From the NCBI GenBank assembly GCA_017431185.1, contig JAFRLP010000235.1, positions 1 to 13,453 on the forward strand: a stretch of DNA of 13,453 bases. The letters are read 5' to 3'. Position 1 is the stretch's first letter. Every line of letters starts with the position of its first letter. Positions 6,480-13,453 of the stretch are shown in pieces. Made by a program: the position numbers and the translations under genes. Origin of the DNA: Victivallales bacterium (GTDB taxonomy: Bacteria > Verrucomicrobiota > Lentisphaeria > Oligosphaerales > Oligosphaeraceae). Below the pieces are notes generated by a model that was not told the origin of the DNA, made no database searches, and saw only the letters and a list, made by a program, of their open reading frames with translations.

Positions 6480-6658
6480 GAAAACGGTAAATTTCTTTCA
6501 TTCATGTACTCCCTTGGCGATTGGTCGGGGCATGGAATGGGTTGCATGAATTCGCTGTTTTGTTCCGTGGGGCTTGTCCTTGAGAGAATTCCGCCAATAT
6601 CAATTGCCGCGCACATTAAAAAAATAAAGCCAACAACAGGTAAAAGGAGTCCACAGAA

Positions 6659-7402
6659 ATGAGACGTTTTTTCACCCTGATAGAACTTCTTGTCGTCATC
6701 GCGATCATCGCAATACTCGCCTCCATGCTTCTTCCCGCTCTTTCCAAGGCAAGGGAAAAGGCGCGCAACATCTGCTGTGTCAACATTCTCAAGCAGAACA
6801 TCACTTCTGAACTGCTGTACGCAGGAGACTATGACGACAATCTGGCGATGGTCAATAATTCGAGCTACACCTCCTATTACACCCCGTATGACAATGGGCT
6901 GAAGTCGGTTGATCTCCTGATCACAGGCAACTACCTTGGCGGGAATGTCATAGTCAACACTAGCACAACCTGGAGCCAGATGGCGTCCGTGGCGAGGAAG
7001 TCATTCCTCTGTCCAAGTGACGCACGGAACTACGGTTCCGCTTCGGGCGGCAAAGGGACGGAGAGCCGTAGTTCGAGATGCCAGATGAGCTACGTCATGC
7101 TTCATTTCACCCTTGCCAGCGCCACGACCAACTGGGGGGATGACGCTGTGGCGGGAGCCAAGCGGGAACGCTGCAATGTCACCCGCAACAGTCCAGGGTG
7201 CATCATCTGGCATGATTTCACTGGAGGCGAGGACGGCAATCAGGGCATCCATGAAATCAAGGCGGGCGGGCGCAATCATCCCAACGGCCCCAATGCCGCC
7301 TATCTGGGTGGGTATGTGAAAAGCATCAAGCTGACGACGAATCAGGGCAACCTCTACAATCAGGGCTGGAGTCGTTTCCCAACCTACTACGATAATCTGT
7401 GA
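6659..7402 (+). CDS. Type II secretion-like pseudopilin (prepilin N-terminal methylation domain)
   Basis: The 247-residue protein starts [13 protein letters not shown] and runs through [23 protein letters not shown], a textbook type IV/II pilin-like N-terminal helix with the Glu5-equivalent. It is expected to be inserted in the inner membrane, cleaved and methylated by a prepilin peptidase and assembled into a pseudopilus. CCVNILKQN and [10 protein letters not shown] follow, the conserved second block in PVC pseudopilins. Near the C-terminus [17 protein letters not shown] matches the prepilin-associated H-X9-DG motif except that Gly replaces Asp. The residue before the cleavage point is Phe rather than the usual Gly, a variation common in Lentisphaerota. 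AAAGGAG lies nine bases before the ATG. As first gene of the operon it probably supports export or surface display linked to the enzymes behind it. Confidence 0.88.
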   Translation: MRRFFTLIELLVVIAIIAILASMLLPALSKAREKARNICCVNILKQNITSELLYAGDYDDNLAMVNNSSYTSYYTPYDNGLKSVDLLITGNYLGGNVIVNTSTTWSQMASVARKSFLCPSDARNYGSASGGKGTESRSSRCQMSYVMLHFTLASATTNWGDDAVAGAKRERCNVTRNSPGCIIWHDFTGGEDGNQGIHEIKAGGRNHPNGPNAAYLGGYVKSIKLTTNQGNLYNQGWSRFPTYYDNL

Positions 7403-7427
7403 AATCCATCGTCAATTTGGAGGTTCC

Positions 7428-7736
7428 ATGAGAAGAAGTCATCTGTTGCTTTGGCTTGTCTTGGCTGTCATGCTCCTGTCCGGCTGTTCCCGTCCAAAGA
7501 TCAATGCCAAGGATGAGAATGCATTCCGCACCTCTCTGGAGAAAATGCGGAAATCCCTCAATGCCGACAGGCGGCAGAGCCTGGATAAGGCGATAGAAAA
7601 CATATTCGCAGAGGGAAGAAAACGCGCCAGGGAAGTGGGCGACCCCATGGGAGAACACGGCATCATGCTCCAGCTGGACGAAATGACCGCCGATGAGATC
7701 ATTGTCAAGGGAAGCGCCGCGGAAAAAGACCATTGA
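7428..7736 (+). CDS. Small lipoprotein (DUF6694-like)
   Basis: This 102-residue lipoprotein has MRRSHLLLWLVLAVMLLSGC with a lipobox LLSGC, so Cys20 should be lipidated after signal peptidase II cleavage. The mature part is short and mostly helical: KINAKDENAFRTSLEKMRKSL, then ENIFAEGRKRARE and a closing MTADEIIVKG. This pattern resembles the small DUF6694-type lipoproteins, a match made from memory. GGAGG lies close before the ATG (four-base gap), 25 bases after the pseudopilin stop. The position between pseudopilin and exported enzyme suggests an envelope role in the same pathway. No binding or catalytic motif is visible. Confidence 0.75.
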   Translation: MRRSHLLLWLVLAVMLLSGCSRPKINAKDENAFRTSLEKMRKSLNADRRQSLDKAIENIFAEGRKRAREVGDPMGEHGIMLQLDEMTADEIIVKGSAAEKDH

Positions 7737-7749
7737 CGGGAGTGCCTGG

Positions 7750-10700
7750 ATGAGACATTGGCTTGGTTTCGGCTTATTGCTGTTCTGCGACGCACTGGCC
7801 GCGTCTGCGGCAGACGCATTGCGGTTCCACTGGATTGGTATGAGGATGATGGAGAAGGCCGGCGTCATCGAATTGAACGATGACAGCGACAGTCACGGCC
7901 TGTATCTGCTCACTGCGGAGGAAATCGCCATTGCCCCCTCCAGACCGTATCTTTTCAGCGTCAAGGTGAGGCGTGCGCCTGGGGCGGCCAACCGCCCTCT
8001 CGTGGTACTCCGCATCTTTGACAAGGACGGCAAGCAATTGAGGGGTTTTTCCGCGACAGCGACGGGACCAGCGGATGAAGCAGGCTTCCGCACCTACGTC
8101 AAGAAGATTGCTTCATCGGAATGGCCGCCAAACGGTGTCAGCGCAAAAATCCTCTTGCAGCCTGCTGCCGGCCTCGCCTCCGCCATGGGCAAGGCGGAGT
8201 TCAAGGAGATTCGCCTTGAGGAACAGGTGGAGCCAGAGACTTTGCAAGGGCAGGACATCACCTATGGGCTCTTCTTCAAATTCTCACGGTTCCTCGTCAG
8301 CGACGAGAAATTGAAATACTCTCCTTTTGCGCACCGGGATTCCGAAGTGGAGCCGCGAATCGAGTTTGTCGCTTCACAACCCTATCATTACCGAGCGCTT
8401 CAGCTTGTCGGACGTGATTTGCCGACCAGAGTCAAGGTCTCTTTTTGGCAGGAGGAGTCACAGAGCTTTCTGCCTGGCATGGAGATTGTCGGGAGTAAGG
8501 TTACGGGGGGATATGCATACGATTTGAGTCCTTTTCCCGAATGTTATCGGCTGGCCGTCGATTTTCCCGGGCAACAGTCGCTTTCTCCTGATGGAATTCG
8601 CGTCTATGCGCAGAGTTTTCCGCAGGAGAACTGGAATGCCAACTGGATCTGGTGTGGCCGTACCCGCATCGACAACATCGACGCCTGGCTGCGCCGTGAA
8701 TACGAGTTTCCCGTAATTCCCCGACGAGCCATACTCCAGTGCGCGGCGGACGATGTGGCGGATGTCTTTGTGAACGGCAAATGCGTGGGGAATTTCAGTG
8801 GTCGGGAGAACCCACCGAATTACGATATCACGGAGTTCCCGGTAGTCGGAAAAAACGTCATTGGCGTCAAGGTACATCAGTTTCGCTATTCGGCAGGCTT
8901 CCTGGGCGAACTTGACTGCCGTTTTGCGGATGGGCATGAGGTGAAACTGGTGACGGACAAGTCCTGGCTCTGGAGCCGTGAGGAGCCTGCATCTGGCTGG
9001 AATGAACCGGGCTTTGACGCTTCGGCATGGAAGCCGTGTGTGGAACTTGGCAAGCCGCCGCAGGGAGAATGGGGCAAGGTGAAATATCGTCTGAACACGC
9101 ATGTCATTTCTTTGGAAATCCTGAATCCGACAGATTTCCCCACGACAGTGCAAGCGGGTGAACGGCGGGATTTCACGCTTCGGCTTAAAGCCAGAGGAAC
9201 GCTCCCCTCAACGCCGTTTCGCCTGCTTCTCCGCCAAGGCCAGACCATTTTCCAGACATGGAACATTGGCATCCTGCCGACTGGAGATGCGGAGACGAAT
9301 GTTCCGTTCAGCCTGCGATTCCATGCCTACCTGATTTCAGGGGAATACACCATGGAACTCCAGGCGGCACGATGCGAGTTCACTGCGGCAGGACGGCATT
9401 TCCTTCACAAGCTGCATGTCACCAACGATCGCCATGCGCCGTTGTGTGATGCACGTTTGCGCAGGCTTCACGGCGTTCCAACCCTTTTCATCGGCAATCA
9501 GCCTATCTTCGCCAATTTCTCCACCCAAAGCACATGCACGTTGCCGCTCTTTCTGAAGCACCATCGCATATTTCATGCGGCGGGCTGGGATTTGACACAT
9601 CTCTATTTCAAGCCAGACTGGAATGACTCTGGTATCGGATCTGCAGGCATCCGTGTATATTTGACACATCTCTATTTCAAGCCAGACTGGAATGGCGATA
9701 AGCCGAATTTCAGTGCCTTGGATGCGTATGTGGCGGCATTGCTTGAGGGTAATCCAAAGGCGTTTTTTCTGCTCAAGGTCAATCTGCGGGATTCCCAGAA
9801 GAGTTTTGTGCGCAGACATCCTGGTGAATGCGTTCAGTTCGACAATGGAGTAGTTCGTGGCAATTGCTCTCTGGCAAGCGAAGCATGGAGGAAAGAGGTC
9901 ACGCAATACACGGTCCAGATGATAGAGCACATCGCAAACTCACCCTATGCAGACAAAGTCATCGGGTGCTGCGTCAGCGAGGGCAAAGAGGGACAGTGGC
10001 TTCACTACTGGGGTGTCACTGACCCCGCCGTTCCAGGTGCGTTCAGCGACTACAGCCTGCCAATGTTGCGGTATTTCCGGAAATACCTCAAGGAAAAATA
10101 CGGCACGGTGGAGAGACTGCGCACCGCCTGGAATAATCCGCAGGTTTCCTTCGAGACAGCGGCGATTCCCGACCATGACTCGCGTGTGGCACATGACTGC
10201 GGCTTCCTGCGGAATCCCGTGGAGAGACGAGCGGTTGTGGACTACGCGGAGGCACTTTCGGAGGTAGTCGTCGATGGAATGGAACATTACGCCAGGCTCA
10301 TCAAGGAAAAGACGGGAGGGCGCTGGCTCACGGGAGCGCTCTATGGACACCTCATCGATGTCGGCATGTACATGCTCGCGGAGCAGGGCGGTGGGCTTGC
10401 GGAGCGCAAGGCCCTGAAGATGCCTCATATGGACATATTCATGGGGCCTCTCCAATACCGACGGGAATTCCGCGCCCTCGGGGGTGTCGGAAGCTATGAC
10501 ACTCCAAGCCCTGAAAGCTGCCTGCTTCACGACAAGATGTGGGTCAATGAAAACGACCTTCGCACCCACATGACATTCCCTGCGGGGTATGCCTACAATG
10601 TTCGTGCCACAGGGCAGATGGACCATGTGCTGGCGCGCGAATTCGGCAAGGCGATTTGCAGCCGCGCCGGATTCTATCTGCTGGCAATGGGCATGGAGGA

Positions 10701-11613
10701 CAACCATCACTGGTATGATGACCCAGAGACGATAGACACCCTCAAGAAATTAAACCTTCTCGCACAAAATGCTGTTGGGGAAGACCGCTCCAGCCGAAGC
10801 AAAATCGCTGTCTTCACGGATGACAACAGCCTCAAGTACATGCGGCAGCTACGCCACATGCAGAAGGAGGACAGCGTGATGCGCTATGCCGTCATCCAAA
10901 GGGAGGCCATCGGGCGCATCGGGGCGCCTTTTGACGAGTATATGCAAAGCGAATTGGAGAATCCGTCGCTTCCCAAATACAATTTCTACATTTTCCTGAA
11001 CCCCATCCATCTGACTCTGGGCGAGAAGGAGAAATTAAAAGAGCTTGCGCAAGATGGGAAGGCTAGGATTTTGTTCCTGTTTGCCCCTGGCATTGCAGGG
11101 GAGGACAGTCTTGCACTGGATAGTGCAAATGAACTGACGGGCATGGCGTTCACTCTTGACGCGACGCCACGGAAAAGCCTCGTTGAACTGAAGGAGACGA
11201 TTGGCGAGGTAACGTCTGGCACCATTCTGGGCTGGAGGGACGAGTGGTTTGCGCCGACTCCAATTCCCACGGTATACGACCGTCTGCTGGCAGTCTTTGC
11301 CGACAGCCAGACGCCCGCCGCCGTGACATGCGGTAACATCGCCTTCAGCACCCTGGGAATTCTTCCTGCGGAATATTTGCGGATGCTGGCGATTGAGGCA
11401 GGAGTCGAGATTCGGTCAACGGACAATATCGCCGTCTATGAATGCGCCTCCTTCATGGCGATACATTCGATGTCGATTCAGGGTGAATGCTGTGTGAGTG
11501 CTCCCAGAGGCCGCACCATTCGGCAGCTTTGGCCAAAAGAGGAGATGCACGGCGTCATGGAATATCGCTGGAAAAACACCGAGCCGGTGAGCAAAATCTT
11601 CAAAATAGATTAA
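7750..11613 (+). CDS. Large exported glycoside-hydrolase-like protein (GH42/GH-A-type barrel with sugar-binding sandwiches)
   Basis: The 1287-residue product starts at the ATG at 7750, seven bases after GGGAG and 13 bases past the lipoprotein stop; an ATG at 7693 would overlap that gene and delay the signal peptide. Residues 1-20 form a signal peptide ending in AASA. An uncharacterised beta-rich region (about 21-170) follows, then a galactose-binding-like sandwich (about 295-440; NANWIWCG, VADVFVNGKCVGNFSG) like those of rhamnosidases and GH2 enzymes. A TIM-barrel-like catalytic region spans about 570-960. Candidate catalytic residues are Glu744 or Glu747 (SEGKEGQW) and Glu934 (WVNENDLRTH), the latter resembling the nucleophile region of beta-galactosidase-like GH-A enzymes. 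A Rossmann-like trimerisation-type domain follows (SKIAVFTDD through ARILFLFAPG). An in-frame 23-residue duplication lies at 614-648. Substrate and exact GH family are not determinable here. Confidence 0.72.
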   Translation: MRHWLGFGLLLFCDALAASAADALRFHWIGMRMMEKAGVIELNDDSDSHGLYLLTAEEIAIAPSRPYLFSVKVRRAPGAANRPLVVLRIFDKDGKQLRGFSATATGPADEAGFRTYVKKIASSEWPPNGVSAKILLQPAAGLASAMGKAEFKEIRLEEQVEPETLQGQDITYGLFFKFSRFLVSDEKLKYSPFAHRDSEVEPRIEFVASQPYHYRALQLVGRDLPTRVKVSFWQEESQSFLPGMEIVGSKVTGGYAYDLSPFPECYRLAVDFPGQQSLSPDGIRVYAQSFPQENWNANWIWCGRTRIDNIDAWLRREYEFPVIPRRAILQCAADDVADVFVNGKCVGNFSGRENPPNYDITEFPVVGKNVIGVKVHQFRYSAGFLGELDCRFADGHEVKLVTDKSWLWSREEPASGWNEPGFDASAWKPCVELGKPPQGEWGKVKYRLNTHVISLEILNPTDFPTTVQAGERRDFTLRLKARGTLPSTPFRLLLRQGQTIFQTWNIGILPTGDAETNVPFSLRFHAYLISGEYTMELQAARCEFTAAGRHFLHKLHVTNDRHAPLCDARLRRLHGVPTLFIGNQPIFANFSTQSTCTLPLFLKHHRIFHAAGWDLTHLYFKPDWNDSGIGSAGIRVYLTHLYFKPDWNGDKPNFSALDAYVAALLEGNPKAFFLLKVNLRDSQKSFVRRHPGECVQFDNGVVRGNCSLASEAWRKEVTQYTVQMIEHIANSPYADKVIGCCVSEGKEGQWLHYWGVTDPAVPGAFSDYSLPMLRYFRKYLKEKYGTVERLRTAWNNPQVSFETAAIPDHDSRVAHDCGFLRNPVERRAVVDYAEALSEVVVDGMEHYARLIKEKTGGRWLTGALYGHLIDVGMYMLAEQGGGLAERKALKMPHMDIFMGPLQYRREFRALGGVGSYDTPSPESCLLHDKMWVNENDLRTHMTFPAGYAYNVRATGQMDHVLAREFGKAICSRAGFYLLAMGMEDNHHWYDDPETIDTLKKLNLLAQNAVGEDRSSRSKIAVFTDDNSLKYMRQLRHMQKEDSVMRYAVIQREAIGRIGAPFDEYMQSELENPSLPKYNFYIFLNPIHLTLGEKEKLKELAQDGKARILFLFAPGIAGEDSLALDSANELTGMAFTLDATPRKSLVELKETIGEVTSGTILGWRDEWFAPTPIPTVYDRLLAVFADSQTPAAVTCGNIAFSTLGILPAEYLRMLAIEAGVEIRSTDNIAVYECASFMAIHSMSIQGECCVSAPRGRTIRQLWPKEEMHGVMEYRWKNTEPVSKIFKID
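9590..9694 (+). repeat. In-frame 36-bp direct repeat with 33-bp spacer inside the large enzyme gene
   Basis: Identical copies at 9590-9625 and 9659-9694 each encode LTHLYFKPDWN. The period is 69 bases, or 23 codons, so the frame is kept. The spacer encodes a low-similarity linker (DSGIGSAGIRVY). Removing one copy and the spacer gives a smooth AGWDLTHLYFKPDWNGDKP sequence, so the extra 69 bases look inserted. The duplicated strand is near the start of the proposed barrel. Confidence 0.95.
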
Positions 11614-11623
11614 ATTTGCTAGA

Positions 11624-13333
11624 TTGGAAACTGTGCAGAAAAACGCTCCGTTGACAACCCGTCCTTATCCAATGACCTCGCGCATTCAATATTTCACGCC
11701 TGCCCTGGCGCCTGAAATTCTCCTCGACTTCAATTTTTTTGAATTATACCCGTTTGACGGTGGCGGCTCGTTCATCAACCGTGCCATCCTCGGCAGCGTG
11801 GATGATGCCGAAATCACGGATGCCATCATGAACAGGGGCGCACTGGATCCGTTCGGACCGCTGGAGGAGCTTGACTTCCTCCGTTTTGACCGCTGGAGCA
11901 CCATCGAGCAGAGCTGCTGGATCAACCGTATGTATTTCATCGTTCCTTTGGCGCGTCAGGCGGCCCGCACGCACAACCGTGCTGTGGCGGAATACGTGCG
12001 CAGGGTCATTCTCCGATTCGGCACCATTTACCCGCCGCCACAAGGGAAGGAGGCCGTCCGCGAACTGAACCGTTCCGTCATGGAGGCACGGGACCGCGAC
12101 TACAATACGGCGGGGATTGGCTTCGACGGCCCCATCTGTTACCAGTGGTTCGATTTCCAGCCCGCCAGCCGGGTCATCCATATCCTGCATGCCGTCTGGT
12201 TCCTGCGGGACATGGGCGTTTTCGGCGCTGCGGACTACGCGATGCTGGATCGCATGCTGTCGGAACATGCGCGGGTGATTTTCAAGGCGAATGACGTGGG
12301 CGCCAAGCCCAAGCGGGGCAACCATGAGGCACTGCGCGCCCTGGCACTTCTCGCCTGCGGCATTCTCTTCCAAGGCGAACCCCAGGCGGAGCACTGGCTC
12401 GGCGAGGGACTGCGCTACTGCGAGGCGCACATCCTCAGCGATTTTCTGGAGGACGGCATGGGCATCGACCTGAGCCCGTCGTATCATTTCTTCGAGACAT
12501 GGATCTGCCGCGATGCCGCCATCTACGCAAACCGCTGCGGACATCCGTTCTCCGAAACGGCGCAGCTACGCCTGAACCGCGCCTTTGCCATCTGCCGTCT
12601 TTTCCGTCTTCCCAATGGGCTGACGCCCGTCGTCAGCGACGGCTACCCGCTGGACATGGGCGTCTTCTGCCGAACGCTGCCGCCCGCCCCTTGCGAATCC
12701 ACGGAACAGTGCGTGACCCTCGACGACGCCGGATTCGCCATCCGCAGGAGCCCGACATCATACGCGCTTCTCGACTGCTCGCCGCTTTTGGGGCGCTTTG
12801 CCCATTATCATGCCGGCAAGCAGGCGGTGACGCTCTGGTTCGGCGGACGCCCGTTTGTGGAGGAGGGCGGCTGCTGCAATTACGACGACCCGGCCTTCTC
12901 TGAATTCTTCAAGACGGCGCAGGCGCACGCCTCTCTTCTTGTCGAAGGACAGGGCGACGGTCAACTTGAGGGACGCTATTGCTGGCTGAACGCCGCCACC
13001 TGCCGCATGGGCAAATGGCTTGACAGCATGGTGGAGTCCATTGAGACGTCGCCTCTCTGGGGGAATCTTACCTGGTCCAGATGCCTCATCGCCAAAGAGG
13101 ATTGCGCTGAAATCCGCGATGAACTCCGCCAGGCTGACAAAAGGGAGTGGACACTGCTCTTCCCGCTTGCGCCCGAGGTCACCTTTGAGGGTGAAGGCAG
13201 TAAAATCCTGCTGAAGAACGAAAATGTCGCCGTTTCCGTGACCTCAAGTCTCCCGATTCGCATCCAGCAAGGACGATGCGTGAGAAATTTCCGGATTGTC
13301 CCCGCCAAATGCCTAGTATCATGTAACATTTAA
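11624..13333 (+). CDS. Heparinase II/III-like polysaccharide lyase, apparently cytoplasmic
   Basis: This protein of about 569 residues combines an alpha/alpha toroid (about 60-330) and a C-terminal beta-sandwich (about 360-560) of heparinase II/III-type lyases, which cleave uronic-acid-containing glycans by beta-elimination. Expected active-site positions are visible: Asn233 in KRGNHEALRAL, Tyr287 and His288 in SPSYHFFE, and His394/His396 in FAHYHAGK. The sandwich signature EEGGCCNYDDP and AHASLLVEGQGDG follows. No signal peptide is present in any start context, so it probably acts on imported oligosaccharides. The start is uncertain: TTG at 11624 (10 bases after the upstream stop), GTG at 11633 with a GGAA just before it, and ATG at 11672 are possible, and none has a strong ribosome binding site, suggesting translational coupling. 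Subfamily (PL12, PL15, PL17 or PL21-like) cannot be fixed by eye. Confidence 0.82.
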   Translation: METVQKNAPLTTRPYPMTSRIQYFTPALAPEILLDFNFFELYPFDGGGSFINRAILGSVDDAEITDAIMNRGALDPFGPLEELDFLRFDRWSTIEQSCWINRMYFIVPLARQAARTHNRAVAEYVRRVILRFGTIYPPPQGKEAVRELNRSVMEARDRDYNTAGIGFDGPICYQWFDFQPASRVIHILHAVWFLRDMGVFGAADYAMLDRMLSEHARVIFKANDVGAKPKRGNHEALRALALLACGILFQGEPQAEHWLGEGLRYCEAHILSDFLEDGMGIDLSPSYHFFETWICRDAAIYANRCGHPFSETAQLRLNRAFAICRLFRLPNGLTPVVSDGYPLDMGVFCRTLPPAPCESTEQCVTLDDAGFAIRRSPTSYALLDCSPLLGRFAHYHAGKQAVTLWFGGRPFVEEGGCCNYDDPAFSEFFKTAQAHASLLVEGQGDGQLEGRYCWLNAATCRMGKWLDSMVESIETSPLWGNLTWSRCLIAKEDCAEIRDELRQADKREWTLLFPLAPEVTFEGEGSKILLKNENVAVSVTSSLPIRIQQGRCVRNFRIVPAKCLVSCNI

Positions 13334-13376
13334 ATTTTCGCATTAATGGCTACGGTTTTCCGAAATGTGTTGTATA

Positions 13377-13400
13377 TTAATGTGGCATCCCCGACATTAA
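13377..13400. promoter_or_regulatory. Inverted repeat TTAATGT-N10-ACATTAA before the terminal gene
   Basis: Perfect 7-bp arms at 13377-13383 and 13394-13400 flank GGCATCCCCG. The element lies 16-25 bases ahead of the AGGAG and ATG of the last gene. It could be an operator or an RNA hairpin limiting expression, which would suit a transposase gene. Confidence 0.4.
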
Positions 13401-13426
13401 ACAACAACACACCACAGGAGCTAGGC

Positions 13427-13453
13427 ATGGCCATTCGCTACACAATCAAGCTA
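13427..13453 (+). CDS. Start of a gene, possibly IS630-family transposase (partial)
   Basis: An ATG at 13427 preceded by AGGAG with a six-base gap opens MAIRYTIKL and runs out of the window. Short N-termini of the form M-x-x-(K/R)-Y-x-(V/I)-x-L are common in IS630-type transposases, followed by a helix-turn-helix. With nine residues this is only suggestive; a different small gene is possible. The ribosome binding site makes a real gene start likely. Confidence 0.4.

Larger units (their letters stand above)
13334..13453. mobile_element. Possible left end of an IS630-like element (partial, boundary not determined)
   Basis: The 93 bases between the lyase stop and the last ATG, plus the start of that gene, may be the left end of an insertion sequence. 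The only support is the transposase-like N-terminus and an inverted repeat before it. The other end is outside the window, so terminal repeats and a TA target duplication cannot be checked, and the boundary might even lie inside the lyase 3' end. Confidence 0.25.

Noticed and set aside
7693..7749. Earlier ATG for the large enzyme gene at 7693
   Set aside because: It would overlap the lipoprotein gene by 44 bases and bury the signal peptide; the ATG at 7750 has GGGAG seven bases upstream.
11744..12544. 266-codon minus-strand frame inside the lyase gene
   Set aside because: Antisense shadow; the plus strand encodes conserved lyase active-site motifs.

Overview
The window looks like a chromosomal piece of a PVC-group bacterium, most likely a Lentisphaerota (Victivallis-like) gut or rumen organism. 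The grounds are a type II secretion-like pseudopilin ([17 protein letters not shown] with an H-X9-G-type tail) placed directly in front of carbohydrate-active enzyme genes, paired AraC and GntR/LacI-type sugar regulators, and two of the orphan AAA-ATPase/PD-(D/E)XK-type families that are abundant in such genomes. This is inferred from protein style only; no rRNA or tRNA is present.

Left part (1-5480, all genes on the minus strand). A GntR/LacI-type regulator (215-1336) has a structured upstream region: a sigma70-like promoter, four 9-bp iterons and an inverted repeat. Next is an AAA-ATPase_like/PDDEXK_9-type gene (1581-3152) in which one in-frame amber codon (1800-1802) separates the ATPase from its nuclease core. 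Behind it lies a remnant resembling the N-terminal domain of an SGNH/GDSL esterase (3228-3506), then a second, intact ATPase of the AAA_14/DUF4143 type (3863-5179). This block is a mosaic of broken and accessory genes.

Right part (5482-13333). A divergently oriented AraC regulator (5482-6366, minus) faces a tight four-gene plus-strand cluster with gaps of 25, 13 and 10 bases: pseudopilin (6659-7402), small lipoprotein (7428-7736), a 1287-residue exported glycoside-hydrolase-like protein (7750-11613) and a heparinase II/III-like polysaccharide lyase without a signal peptide (11624-13333). Together they read as a small polysaccharide-use operon: AraC senses a sugar, the large enzyme acts outside the cytoplasm, the lyase acts on imported oligosaccharides, and the pseudopilin and lipoprotein serve secretion or the envelope. 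The substrate cannot be read from the sequence, though the lyase implies a uronic-acid-containing glycan. The window ends in the first nine codons of what may be an IS630-type transposase.

The most unusual features are three independent short direct duplications: 35 bp with a 19-bp gap at 126-214, a 20-bp tandem over a start codon at 5161-5200, and 36 bp with a 33-bp gap in frame inside the large enzyme at 9590-9694. A pair of 23-bp near-perfect palindromes 33 bp apart (5259-5314) and the amber codon are also notable. I did not find a clear-cut new system; the pseudopilin-linked operon is the best candidate.
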